Under the pieces are notes generated by a model. That model was given only the letters and a program-made list of their open reading frames with translations. It was not told where the DNA came from and made no database searches. Shown in pieces: positions 8,160 through 16,485 of a stretch of 64,000 nucleotides of DNA; positions within the stretch are counted from its first letter, which is position 1, and the number at the start of each line of letters is the position of its first letter. The translations under genes were made by a program, and so were the position numbers. The stretch comes from Ignavibacterium sp037440165 (GTDB lineage Bacteria; Bacteroidota; Ignavibacteria; Ignavibacteriales; Ignavibacteriaceae): contig NZ_JBBIUQ010000001.1 of NCBI RefSeq assembly GCF_037440165.1, positions 144,146 through 208,145 on the forward strand, in the 5' to 3' direction.

Positions 8160-9707
8160 TTATTCCTGACTAAAATATCTTGCCACAGCGTTGGTTAATA
8201 GAACTGCCTCTTTTGAAAGTTCTCCTACTTTGTAAGTAGTAAAAACAGTTTTTAAAATTTCTGCAGCTTCTTCGTAGGAGCTACATTCCGAAATCTTCTC
8301 AATCGTATTCGCAAAATCTTCACTGTCAGAGTTAAAAACGGAATCGATTATTTTATCAATCTCTTTCTTACTTAAGTAACTGAAAATATCCTTTTCTCTT
8401 ACTATGGATTTATCTTGCTGCTGTGTTTCGGATTCAACTATATTACTTTCTTCTGATTCTTTAACATCCAGGGGAATTTTTACCAGATCTTCTTTTTCAA
8501 ACTCAATGACCTCTTCAATTTCTATCTCGCCAGAAATTTCAATTTCATTCTTGAGTACTTCATTCATTTCCTGTTCGAGTTCCTGTAATGAAGAATCGAT
8601 TTCATTCGATTCAGCAGGGGTTTCTTCCTGTTTTTTTAATTCCTCATCATAAAATGATAATAACTCCTGTTCGTCCTTTTCTGAAAGAGGTTCTAAGTTT
8701 TCAGATTCATTTTCATCTTCAAGTTCTTTTTCGATGTCTTCAAGAATTTCTTCAACATCAGAAGGAGTTTCAGTTAATTCATTTTCCGTTTCTGGATTTT
8801 CAATGATTTGACTTTCGGAATTATTTATTTCAAATTCTTGATTACCTTGCTCAGTATCTTCATTCGAAATTGGTTGAGATGTTTCTTCCGGTTTTTGAGA
8901 AGTTTCTGGTTGCTCTGATTTTTCTGCCGGCGTTTCTACTTGTTCAATAATGGGTGCTGTTGAATAAATAACTTTTTTAACTTCTTCAATCGGAATTGGT
9001 TTTCGGATATCCTCGTGAAAAGCTCTTTTAAATTTTATTAGCTCATCAATTAGATTTTTCTCTTTGAAGTAATTTTCAACTGCTTCAATAGTAACTGAAG
9101 ATTTATTTAATGCACCAATGCTAAAAAAATCAGCAATTGAAATAAGCGCGTTATCAATCAGCTTTTGCTTATCATACTGGAAAAGTTCTCTGTCGATTTT
9201 ATTAAGTATAAGTTCAAACTCTGTAACAGAGATTGTGAGGAGTTTTCTCTTTTCAAGGTAAGCTTCAATGATGTTTTTCAGATAATCGTAATAATAAATA
9301 TAATTCAACATCATCTGCAGTTCTTCATTGGATATTGATTTGTTATTTCCGAAAATCAATTTTGTAAGTGACCATTTGGGTCTTACTACATAATTAGCAT
9401 TAAAGGAAACGGCCTGAAGAACAAGCTTCTGAATATCCTCTACATTAACACGCTTAGATTTTTTGATCTCCTGCGAAATCAGTTCAAAATACTTTGCGAT
9501 TTTATTTCCGGTATAATCAAATATCGAATTCTGCAGAAGTTTTTTTCTATCATCATAAATCAGAAAATTAATTTCGGCGTCAATATATTTTTTTACAGCC
9601 GGATGAATTTCCGCACCGAGCAATTTTTCAATTGTAAAAACTTCGCCGAGATTTTTAATTCTGTTAATAACAAAATCATAAATAAATTTTATTTCGTTCT
9701 GAAACAT
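8160..9707 (-). CDS. Acidic protein of unknown function, upstream of obg
   Basis: A 515-residue protein I do not recognise. The N-terminal 250 residues are helical and of mixed charge. A low-complexity stretch rich in Glu, Ser, Gln and Pro runs from about 255 to 430 and is probably disordered. A compact helical C-terminal domain follows (DIFSYLSKKEIDKIIDSVF to the end). No signal peptide or membrane segment is visible, so it is probably cytoplasmic. It ends two bases before obg on the same strand. The coupling with obg suggests, but does not show, a link to ribosome or stress functions. Confidence 0.75.
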   Translation of the reverse strand: MFQNEIKFIYDFVINRIKNLGEVFTIEKLLGAEIHPAVKKYIDAEINFLIYDDRKKLLQNSIFDYTGNKIAKYFELISQEIKKSKRVNVEDIQKLVLQAVSFNANYVVRPKWSLTKLIFGNNKSISNEELQMMLNYIYYYDYLKNIIEAYLEKRKLLTISVTEFELILNKIDRELFQYDKQKLIDNALISIADFFSIGALNKSSVTIEAVENYFKEKNLIDELIKFKRAFHEDIRKPIPIEEVKKVIYSTAPIIEQVETPAEKSEQPETSQKPEETSQPISNEDTEQGNQEFEINNSESQIIENPETENELTETPSDVEEILEDIEKELEDENESENLEPLSEKDEQELLSFYDEELKKQEETPAESNEIDSSLQELEQEMNEVLKNEIEISGEIEIEEVIEFEKEDLVKIPLDVKESEESNIVESETQQQDKSIVREKDIFSYLSKKEIDKIIDSVFNSDSEDFANTIEKISECSSYEEAAEILKTVFTTYKVGELSKEAVLLTNAVARYFSQE

Positions 9708-9740
9708 CGTTTTACTCTTAATTCTTAGAAATGCACCTGA

Positions 9741-9777
9741 AAAATAAAAAAATCCCGATTAAAGTATAATCGGGATT
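9741..9777 (-). terminator. Terminator after sdhCAB
   Basis: Arms of 11 bases (9751-9761 and 9767-9777, AATCCCGATTA and its complement) close a five-base loop. Read leftward they are followed by a T-rich run. It follows the sdhB stop and precedes the acidic-protein gene. Confidence 0.9.
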
Positions 9778-9809
9778 TGTAAGTTATGTTGTTAGTTAGC
9801 CGGAGTTAG

Positions 9810-10580
9810 TTATACTTCCGTTATTTTAGAAGTAAACTTTGCACGGACAAAATCGCGATTCATTCTTGCGATATTAGTTACAGAAATACTTTTCGGACAT
9901 TCAGCCTCGCACGCATAAGTATTTGTACAACTTCCAAAACCAAGTTCATCCATAACTTTAATCATTCTCTGAACTCTGATATATCTTTCTGGCTGACCTT
10001 GCGGAAGCAATCCTAGATGAGAAATTTTTGCAGAAACAAAAAGCATTGCAGATGCATTTTTGCAAGCTGCTACACATGCTCCACATCCAATACAAGCCGC
10101 AGCATCAAAAGCTTCAGAAGCTGCTTCCTTTGAAACCGGAATTGAATTTGAGTCAGGAGCGCCGCCAGTATTTACAGAAATGAAACCGCCTGACTGAAGA
10201 ATTTTATCAAAGCCTGAACGATCGACCATTAGATCTTTTATTACTGGAAACGCTTTTGCTCTGAATGGTTCAACCCAGATTGTTTCTCCGTCTTTGAAAT
10301 TTCTCATATGAAGCTGACAGGTTGCAATTTTTGGTAAAGGTCCGTGTGGATGTCCGTTGATAACTAATCCGCAGGTTCCGCAGATTCCTTCACGGCAATC
10401 ACTTTCAAAAACTATCGGTTCCTGATTATTGGCTTCGAGTTTATTATTCAATTCATCAAGCATTTCAAGAAATGAAGCATCAGGTGAAACCTGAACATCA
10501 TAATCAACAAAGCTGCCTACGGAGTTTGAATTTTTCTGTCTCCAGATTTTAAGCTTCAGATTTAATTTCTTTGCTTCCAT
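9810..10580 (-). CDS. sdhB: Succinate dehydrogenase/fumarate reductase iron-sulfur subunit
   Basis: A 256-residue subunit carrying electrons from FAD in SdhA to the membrane anchor. The [2Fe-2S] ligands are Cys62, Cys67, Cys70 and Cys88 (DCREGICGTCG). The ferredoxin-like clusters use CIGCGACVAAC (Cys163, 166, 169, 173) and the later cysteines at 218, 224 and 228 (CTNTYACEAEC). The start codon overlaps the sdhA stop by one base (TAATG), so translation is probably coupled. It is the last gene of the sdhC-sdhA-sdhB operon. Succinate dehydrogenase and fumarate reductase directions cannot be separated by sequence here. Confidence 0.95.
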   Translation of the reverse strand: MEAKKLNLKLKIWRQKNSNSVGSFVDYDVQVSPDASFLEMLDELNNKLEANNQEPIVFESDCREGICGTCGLVINGHPHGPLPKIATCQLHMRNFKDGETIWVEPFRAKAFPVIKDLMVDRSGFDKILQSGGFISVNTGGAPDSNSIPVSKEAASEAFDAAACIGCGACVAACKNASAMLFVSAKISHLGLLPQGQPERYIRVQRMIKVMDELGFGSCTNTYACEAECPKSISVTNIARMNRDFVRAKFTSKITEV

Positions 10581-12553
10581 TATTTGTAACTCCTTACAGA
10601 TGGTTTCACATATTCAAAAACAAGCGGTTCTTTGTGAAGTTCCCAATTACCCACATCCTTAAATTCCCACACAGCTACATAAGAGAAATTTTCATCATCG
10701 CGTTTAGCTTCTCCATCTTCATATTGATATTCAACTCTGAAATGTCCGCCACAGGATTCATTTCTGCGCAGAGCATCAATTGCCATCAATTCGCCGAGTT
10801 CGAAGTAATCGGCTAACCTGCCTGCCCGCTCAAGAGTTTGATTTACATCATCGCCGCTTCCGGGAATATTCACATTTCTCCAGAACTCATCTCTAAGTTG
10901 TCTGATTTCCTGAATTGCTTCTTTCAATCCTTGCTCACTTCTTGCCATACCAACTTTATCCCACATAATTCTGCCAAGTTGTTTGTGGAGATCATCAACT
11001 GTCCGTTTACCTTTTACCGAAAGTAATTTGTTGGTGACAAGTTGTTTGTGGAGATCATCAACTGTTCGTTTACCTTTTACCGAAAGTAATTTGTTGGTGA
11101 GATCTTTAACATCTTTTGCAACTTTTTCGAACTCAGGATGATCTGTTTTGATTGCCGCTGGCTTATAGGTTGCGAGATAATCTCCCATTGTGTATGGGAT
11201 CACAAAGTAACCATCAGCTAAACCTTGCATAAGCGCAGAAGCACCAAGACGATTTGCACCGTGATCAGAAAAGTTCGCTTCGCCAATAACGAATAATCCT
11301 GGAACAGTGCTCATTAAATTGTAATCAACCCAAAGTCCACCCATTGTGTAATGAGGTGCAGGATAAATTTTCATCGGAACTTCGTAAGGATTTTCTCCTG
11401 TAATTGTTTCATAAATTTCAAAAAGGTTTCCGTATCGTTCTTCAATTACTTTTTTGCCAAGCCGTTTAATTGCATCACTAAAGTCAAGATAAACAGCATC
11501 ACCACCATTTACTCCACGACCTTCATCGCAAACTTCCTTTGCAGCTCTTGATGAAATATCTCTTGGTGCAAGATTTCCAAATGATGGGTATTTTCTTTCA
11601 AGGTAATAATCTCTTTCATCTTCTGTAATATCGTTTGGATGTCTTGTATCGTTTTTCTTTTTCGAAACCCAAACTCTTCCGTCATTGCGCAATGATTCAC
11701 TCATCAGTGTAAGTTTTGATTGAGATTCACCGTGAACTGGCAAGCAGGTTGGGTGAATTTGAGTGAAGCACGGATTTCCGAAGAAAGCACCTCTTTTGTG
11801 TGCGCGCCAGATTGCTGTTGCATTACAGTTCATTGCATTGGTTGAAAGAAAGAAAACATTTGAATATCCGCCGGTTGCCAGTACAACTGCGTGTGCGGCA
11901 TATTTTTCAATTTCACCGGTAACTAAATTTCTTACAACTATTCCTCTTGCCTGGCCATCAATAATTACAACATCAAGCATTTCTCTTCTGGTAAATAATT
12001 TTACTGTACCACTATCAATTTGTCTGTTAAGAGCAGACACAGCCCCAAGTAAAAGCTGCTGTCCTGTTTGACCTCGAGCATAAAAAGTTCTTGAAACCTG
12101 CGCACCGCCAAAAGAACGGTTATCCAGAAGCCCTCCGTATTCTCTTGCAAAAGGAACACCTTGAGCAACACATTGATCAATAATGTTTCCGCTTACTTCA
12201 GCCAGGCGATAAACATTTGCTTCGCGTGCTCTGAAGTCACCGCCTTTTACTGTATCATAAAACAATCTTAATGTTGAATCGCCATCATTCTGATAATTCT
12301 TCGAAGCATTAATTCCACCCTGAGCAGCGATTGAGTGAGCTCGTCTGGCACTGTCGTGAAATGTGAAAGCCAAAACATTGTATCCAAGTTCACCAAAACT
12401 TGCTGCAGCAGAAGCTCCTGCTAATCCGGTTCCAACTACAATGATTGTATATTTTCTTTTGTTGGCTGGATTGACAAGTTTCATGTTAAACTTGTGATTA
12501 GTCCATTTCTCAGAAATATGACCAGAGGGAATTTTAGAATCTAATTTTATCAT
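10580..12553 (-). CDS. sdhA: Succinate dehydrogenase/fumarate reductase flavoprotein subunit, with internal duplication
   Basis: A 657-residue flavoprotein oxidising succinate or reducing fumarate. The FAD-binding loop GTGLAGASAA starts at 41, and His73 in RAHSIAAQGG is the covalent FAD site. Later motifs include HPTCLPVHG and the substrate-site HYTMGGLWVD. In the helical C-terminal domain, residues about 485-526 contain the same 21-residue unit twice (VTNKLLSVKGKRTVDDLHKQL), coded by a tandem 63-bp DNA duplication with one mismatch. Without it the protein would be 636 residues. It overlaps sdhC by four bases and sdhB by one. Confidence 0.95.
   Translation of the reverse strand: MIKLDSKIPSGHISEKWTNHKFNMKLVNPANKRKYTIIVVGTGLAGASAAASFGELGYNVLAFTFHDSARRAHSIAAQGGINASKNYQNDGDSTLRLFYDTVKGGDFRAREANVYRLAEVSGNIIDQCVAQGVPFAREYGGLLDNRSFGGAQVSRTFYARGQTGQQLLLGAVSALNRQIDSGTVKLFTRREMLDVVIIDGQARGIVVRNLVTGEIEKYAAHAVVLATGGYSNVFFLSTNAMNCNATAIWRAHKRGAFFGNPCFTQIHPTCLPVHGESQSKLTLMSESLRNDGRVWVSKKKNDTRHPNDITEDERDYYLERKYPSFGNLAPRDISSRAAKEVCDEGRGVNGGDAVYLDFSDAIKRLGKKVIEERYGNLFEIYETITGENPYEVPMKIYPAPHYTMGGLWVDYNLMSTVPGLFVIGEANFSDHGANRLGASALMQGLADGYFVIPYTMGDYLATYKPAAIKTDHPEFEKVAKDVKDLTNKLLSVKGKRTVDDLHKQLVTNKLLSVKGKRTVDDLHKQLGRIMWDKVGMARSEQGLKEAIQEIRQLRDEFWRNVNIPGSGDDVNQTLERAGRLADYFELGELMAIDALRRNESCGGHFRVEYQYEDGEAKRDDENFSYVAVWEFKDVGNWELHKEPLVFEYVKPSVRSYK
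10975..11100 (-). repeat. 63-bp in-frame tandem duplication in sdhA
   Basis: Two head-to-tail copies, 10975-11037 and 11038-11100. They are identical except for one base (C at 11003, T at 11066). The unit is exactly 21 codons, so the frame is kept. Confidence 0.97.
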
Positions 12554-13227
12554 TGATTACCTCCATAGAAAAAGAAAAAGTAAATCGGCATTGATGCAAA
12601 TCCAACTGCCATAATTATTGCATAAATGGTTCCGATTTTTTTGATGAGTGGAGTATATTTTTTATGGTTCCATCCAAATGTTTGAAAAGCACTTTGGAAG
12701 CCGTGATTTAGATGAAAACCTAAAAGAATCATTGCGATTATGTAAAGAAGAACATACCACCAAATTTGGAAAAATCCGACAACAATATCATAATAACGAT
12801 GAGCGTCAGCAAGTTGTTGTGGGTCGTGAACATTAAATCGCCAAAAGAATGTTCCGAGATGCAAAACAAGAAAGATGAAAATGATTGAACCACTGACGAA
12901 CATTGTTCTGGAAAACAATGTAGTGTTTTCTGGTGTTCCGTTCAACTGATAGCTGACCGGACGAGCTTGTTTGTTTTCCAGCCAAAGTCTGATACCATTA
13001 AAAATATGAAAAACAAATGCTGAGAGCAGAACAAGTTCAATTACCCGTATCAGAGGTTTAATAACATCTAAAGTTTTCACATAACCATTAAAAGCGTCTG
13101 GACCGAAAAAGAGAGTTATGTTTCCTATTAAATGAAAAATAAGAAAAATTATTAGAAAACTCCCCGTTACCGCCATAATAAATTTTTTACCAAGCGAGGA
13201 GTTTGCGAAAGTTGTAAACCAGCCCAT
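12550..13227 (-). CDS. sdhC: Succinate dehydrogenase/fumarate reductase cytochrome b subunit
   Basis: A 225-residue membrane anchor with about five hydrophobic segments, the single-subunit diheme type found with Bacteroidota and epsilonproteobacterial enzymes. Histidines in or near the segments (FHLIGNITLFF, FVFHIFNGIRLW, VLHLGTFFWRF, LLGFHLNHGFQS) are candidate heme ligands. It exchanges electrons with the quinone pool. It is the first gene of the operon, with AAGGAG before the start, and overlaps sdhA by four bases. Confidence 0.93.
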   Translation of the reverse strand: MGWFTTFANSSLGKKFIMAVTGSFLIIFLIFHLIGNITLFFGPDAFNGYVKTLDVIKPLIRVIELVLLSAFVFHIFNGIRLWLENKQARPVSYQLNGTPENTTLFSRTMFVSGSIIFIFLVLHLGTFFWRFNVHDPQQLADAHRYYDIVVGFFQIWWYVLLYIIAMILLGFHLNHGFQSAFQTFGWNHKKYTPLIKKIGTIYAIIMAVGFASMPIYFFFFYGGNQ

Positions 13228-13553
13228 TAAAGAACTCCTTTTAATTCACTTAATGATTGAATAGGAAGTTTGTTATTAAAACAAAAAATTAAAATGCGCA
13301 GTTCAAAGAGAAATGATTTTTTATTCATCAAAAGAAATCGGCAAAATTTATAATTGCTAAAACACGATAAATTCTCTGCGAAACTTAGGAAATTTTATTT
13401 TGTGTGAAAAGAGTTTTAAAATTTTTTTTTCTATTTATTGAATCTAATTGATTAGTTTGTATTTTTGCGGTAGTTCTTTTCAATGATGTTTACGGTGTTC
13501 CCATCCCACAAGGGACAAGGGAAATTATAGGGAAGTCCGGTGATGTTTTATAT

Positions 13554-13606
13554 GTCATCCTGAACTTGTTTCAGGATCCAAGATAACGAACCAAGTTGGA
13601 AATGAC
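13554..13606. repeat. Palindromic repeat in first variable arm of the riboswitch
   Basis: An outer GTCAT/ATGAC stem (13554-13558 with 13602-13606) encloses a CCTGAA/TTCAGG hairpin (13559-13575) and a TCCAA/TTGGA hairpin (13577-13600). The CATCCTGAACTTGTTTCAGG sequence resembles dispersed intergenic palindromes seen in many bacteria. Confidence 0.7.
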
Positions 13607-13642
13607 AATCAAACAGATTCCGGCGCTGTCGCGCAACTGTGA

Positions 13643-13717
13643 GTCAATGTAGAATGCAAAATGTAGAATTCAGAATTTTTTCAATTCTACATTCTTAATT
13701 CTAAATTCTACATTGAC
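13643..13717. repeat. Nested inverted repeat in second variable arm of the riboswitch
   Basis: A perfect 13-bp outer stem (13643-13655 with 13705-13717) and a perfect 10-bp inner stem (13661-13670 with 13683-13692). Both are built from the same ATGTAGAAT word, which occurs twice in each orientation. Confidence 0.85.
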
Positions 13718-13870
13718 AAGCCAGGAGACCTGCCGTAAACAAGTAATAATCAACCTTCGCGGGTGAGGTTAGATTAACGATGCTTTCCAATCAAAAGCTT
13801 TTCGTTTATCACTAACACAAAATCCCACGAAGTTACTTTTAATCACTTAATAATTACAGGAGTAACTTCT

Positions 13871-15814
13871 ATGGAAAAATTCAAATCTCTTTTTTTTCTT
13901 TTTGCAATTTTGATTTTCTCGATTTCAGCAAAAGCACAATCGCTGCTGCCTGATTCTTTGAAAATATTTCAACTATCTGATGTTGTTGTAACTGCTACAA
14001 GAACTCCGGGCAATATTATTGAACTTGCAAATTCCATAACAGTTATTGATTCTTTAGAGATTGCTTTAAAGAATGCAAATAATTTATCAGAATTACTGAA
14101 CAATGAATTTGGAATTCATTTTACTTCGCAAGGTGGAGCCGGAACTTTATCTAATGCTTACATACGAGGAAGTAATACAAATTATGTTTTAGTTTTATTG
14201 GATGGAATGGAGTTAAACTTAAATAATGACCCTTCAGGAGTATTCGATTTTTCATCATTCCCTGTTGATAATATTCAAAGAATCGAAATTCTCAGAGGTC
14301 CTCAATCAACATTATATGGATCTGATGCAATGGCAGGAGTGATTAACATAATCACCAAAAAAGGTTCTGATAAACCGACATTAGGACTCAATGCTCTCGG
14401 AGGTTCATTCAACACTTACAAATTAAATGCTGCAACATCTGGAAGTACTGGTGTTTTTGATTTTTCAGTTTCATTATCACGAAACGGAAGTGATGGTTTT
14501 TCAGCGGCAAATAAAAAACATGGTAACACAGAAAATGATGGTTACCTAAAAGATCAGGTTCTATCAAACATAGGTTTTAACCTATCACAAAATGTTAATA
14601 ACAATTTGCTTTTACGATTTGTTAAAGCAAAATCTGATTTGGATCAATCCGGAATTAAAGGTGATGATCCAACATACATTTATAATCTTGAAGAGACCAA
14701 TATCAATAACGAAACAAACATTAGTTTATTTGATGAAGTGTGGAATCAGAAGTTAAGTTTATCATATTTGCGAAATGTCAGAAAATATAAATTTGATGAA
14801 ACGCCGAATAATCCTGCTTCATCAAGAAGTTTATACGATGGCAGAAAATTCAAAGTTGACTGGCAGAACAATTTAAGATTATCAAAAAATAATTTCATTT
14901 CAGTTGGCGCCGATTTTCAATACGACGAAGCTTCATCAGAATATTATTATTACTCGGGCTTTAATTACGAGAGTCTTCTACCAAAAGTTAATAGTAAAAT
15001 TTTTGGAATGTATTTACTTGATCAGATCAAAATTGGAGAATCATTTTTTACATCTGCTGGTTTAAGATATGACAAACACAACAAGTTTGGTTCTTCGACA
15101 ACTTTTCAATTAGCCTCTTCAATAGTTTTTTGGGAAACCGGAACTAAAGTTAAGGCAACAATTGGAACAGGTTACAAAGCGCCTTCGTTATTTTACCTGT
15201 TCGACCCTGCTTTTGGCAATCCGGAACTTAAGCCAGAAAAAAGTATGGGAATTGATTTCGGCTTTGAGCAGTATTTCTGGAAAGAAAATATAGCAATAGG
15301 AACAACTTTCTTTGTTAATAACTTCAGAGAAATGTTCGGTTTTGATCCGGAAACCTTTAAAACAATAAACATTAATAAAGCTCAAACAAGCGGAATTGAA
15401 TTTTATTCAACACTAAAACCAATTCAGGGCTTATTTATTAAATTAAATTATACATTTACTAAAGCATTTGATAAATCAGATGGGATAACAAAAGAAGAAG
15501 AAAATCTGCTCAGGAGACCTGAACACAAAGCTGGTTTATTTACTGCTTATAGTTTTTCTGAAAAATTTGACTTCTCTACCGAAGCAATTTATGTCGGGGA
15601 AAGAGATGATAAAGATTTTGGAACATTCCCTGCAAAAAGAATAACATTAAGTCCTTATTTATTAATAAATCTATCTGCAAATTACACTTTAACAGATTTC
15701 ATTAAATTTAATCTGAGAATTGAAAACTTATTAGACAAAGAATACGAAGAGGTTTATGGATATGGTACACCCGGAATATCATATTACTTTGGTTTGAGCT
15801 TAAGACCATTCTGA
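13871..15814 (+). CDS. btuB: TonB-dependent outer-membrane receptor, BtuB-like (cobalamin/corrinoid)
   Basis: A 647-residue outer-membrane barrel with a signal peptide ending near residue 22 (SAKAQ). A TonB-box-like segment precedes VVVTATRTPG. The plug domain contains LRGPQSTLYGSDAMAGVINIITK. The C-terminus (NLLDKEYEEVYGYGTPG, then YYFGLSLRPF) is typical of the last strands with a terminal aromatic residue. At about 650 residues it is close to BtuB length and much shorter than SusC-type receptors. The upstream cobalamin riboswitch makes corrinoid uptake the best assignment. AGGAG lies ten bases before the ATG. Confidence 0.88.
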   Translation: MEKFKSLFFLFAILIFSISAKAQSLLPDSLKIFQLSDVVVTATRTPGNIIELANSITVIDSLEIALKNANNLSELLNNEFGIHFTSQGGAGTLSNAYIRGSNTNYVLVLLDGMELNLNNDPSGVFDFSSFPVDNIQRIEILRGPQSTLYGSDAMAGVINIITKKGSDKPTLGLNALGGSFNTYKLNAATSGSTGVFDFSVSLSRNGSDGFSAANKKHGNTENDGYLKDQVLSNIGFNLSQNVNNNLLLRFVKAKSDLDQSGIKGDDPTYIYNLEETNINNETNISLFDEVWNQKLSLSYLRNVRKYKFDETPNNPASSRSLYDGRKFKVDWQNNLRLSKNNFISVGADFQYDEASSEYYYYSGFNYESLLPKVNSKIFGMYLLDQIKIGESFFTSAGLRYDKHNKFGSSTTFQLASSIVFWETGTKVKATIGTGYKAPSLFYLFDPAFGNPELKPEKSMGIDFGFEQYFWKENIAIGTTFFVNNFREMFGFDPETFKTININKAQTSGIEFYSTLKPIQGLFIKLNYTFTKAFDKSDGITKEEENLLRRPEHKAGLFTAYSFSEKFDFSTEAIYVGERDDKDFGTFPAKRITLSPYLLINLSANYTLTDFIKFNLRIENLLDKEYEEVYGYGTPGISYYFGLSLRPF

Positions 15815-15914
15815 TCATTTCTGATATCGGCTTTTCAGAATTAGTATCAGATATTTTATCTTTGATTAGTCAGATATGAAAATATTTTAGAAATTTTAAT
15901 TGAAAGGGAAAATA

Positions 15915-16439
15915 ATGGAGAAGATAACACCAAGATTTTGGTTTTTAACATTTTTAGTATTTGTCGCAGCTGCCATTAGATTAATTCCTCATCCACCAAA
16001 CTTTGCACCAATTGCGGCTATGGCATTATTCGGAGGAGCGTATTTCAACAAAAAATCTTTTGCTTTTGCTGTCCCACTTGCTGCAATGTTTCTTACAGAT
16101 GCAATTATCGGATTTCATTCATCAATGTGGATAGTGTATGTGAGCTTTGCTGTGATTGTTTTAATCGGAATGGTTTTACTCAAAAAGGTAAGTGTTAAAA
16201 ATGTTATAGCTGCATCAGTTACTGCTTCATTAAGCTTTTTCATCATCACAAACTTTGGTGTTTGGGCTTTCGGAACTATGTATCCAAAAAATATCACCGG
16301 TTTGATTGAGTGTTACATTGCTGCTATTCCATTTATTCAAAACACATTGATTGGTGATTTATTCTACAGCGGAATTATGTTTGGCATTTATGAATTCATT
16401 AAATCAAAAATTCCGGTTCTTTCGGAAGCTAAAGCATAA
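15915..16439 (+). CDS. Small membrane protein, possible cobalamin transporter component
   Basis: A 174-residue protein with five or six hydrophobic segments. The segment IRLIPHPPNFAPIAAMALFG and the size recall small S-component-like membrane proteins (the DUF6580 type, from memory). I start it at 15915, where AAAGGGAA precedes ATG, rather than the upstream in-frame TTG at 15900. It lies 100 bases after btuB on the same strand with no terminator between, so it is probably under the same riboswitch. That position suggests a role in moving cobalamin or a precursor across the inner membrane. No ABC or ECF energising subunits are nearby. Confidence 0.75.
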   Translation: MEKITPRFWFLTFLVFVAAAIRLIPHPPNFAPIAAMALFGGAYFNKKSFAFAVPLAAMFLTDAIIGFHSSMWIVYVSFAVIVLIGMVLLKKVSVKNVIAASVTASLSFFIITNFGVWAFGTMYPKNITGLIECYIAAIPFIQNTLIGDLFYSGIMFGIYEFIKSKIPVLSEAKA

Positions 16440-16459
16440 TCATAATGAATAATTTTTTC

Positions 16460-16483
16460 AGCCGGCTTAATCCGGCTTTTTTT
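16460..16483 (+). terminator. Terminator after the btuB-linked membrane protein
   Basis: AGCCGG (16460-16465) pairs with CCGGCT (16472-16477) around CTTAAT, followed by six T residues. The next gene starts two bases later. Confidence 0.9.
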
Positions 16484-16485
16484 GT

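Larger units (their letters stand above)
13488..13740 (+). ncRNA. Cobalamin (AdoCbl-type) riboswitch
   Basis: The conserved cobalamin riboswitch blocks are present in order: AGGGAAGTCCGGTG near 13529-13542, TTCCGGCGCTGTCGCGCAACTGTGA near 13618-13642 (quoted here only as landmarks CCGGCGC and CGCAACTGTGA), and the B12 box AGCCAGGAGACCTGCC at 13719-13734. The closing helix P1 is a perfect 8-bp pairing of 13488-13495 (GTTTACGG) with 13733-13740 (CCGTAAAC). It lies 130 bases upstream of a BtuB-like receptor gene. Downstream, AACCT...AGGTT (13752-13770) may belong to the expression platform. Both variable peripheral arms are occupied by repeat-like hairpins. Confidence 0.95.

Noticed and set aside
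10580..12553. Frameshift in sdhA at the duplicated segment
   Set aside because: The duplicated unit is exactly 63 bases, so the frame and all downstream residues are kept.
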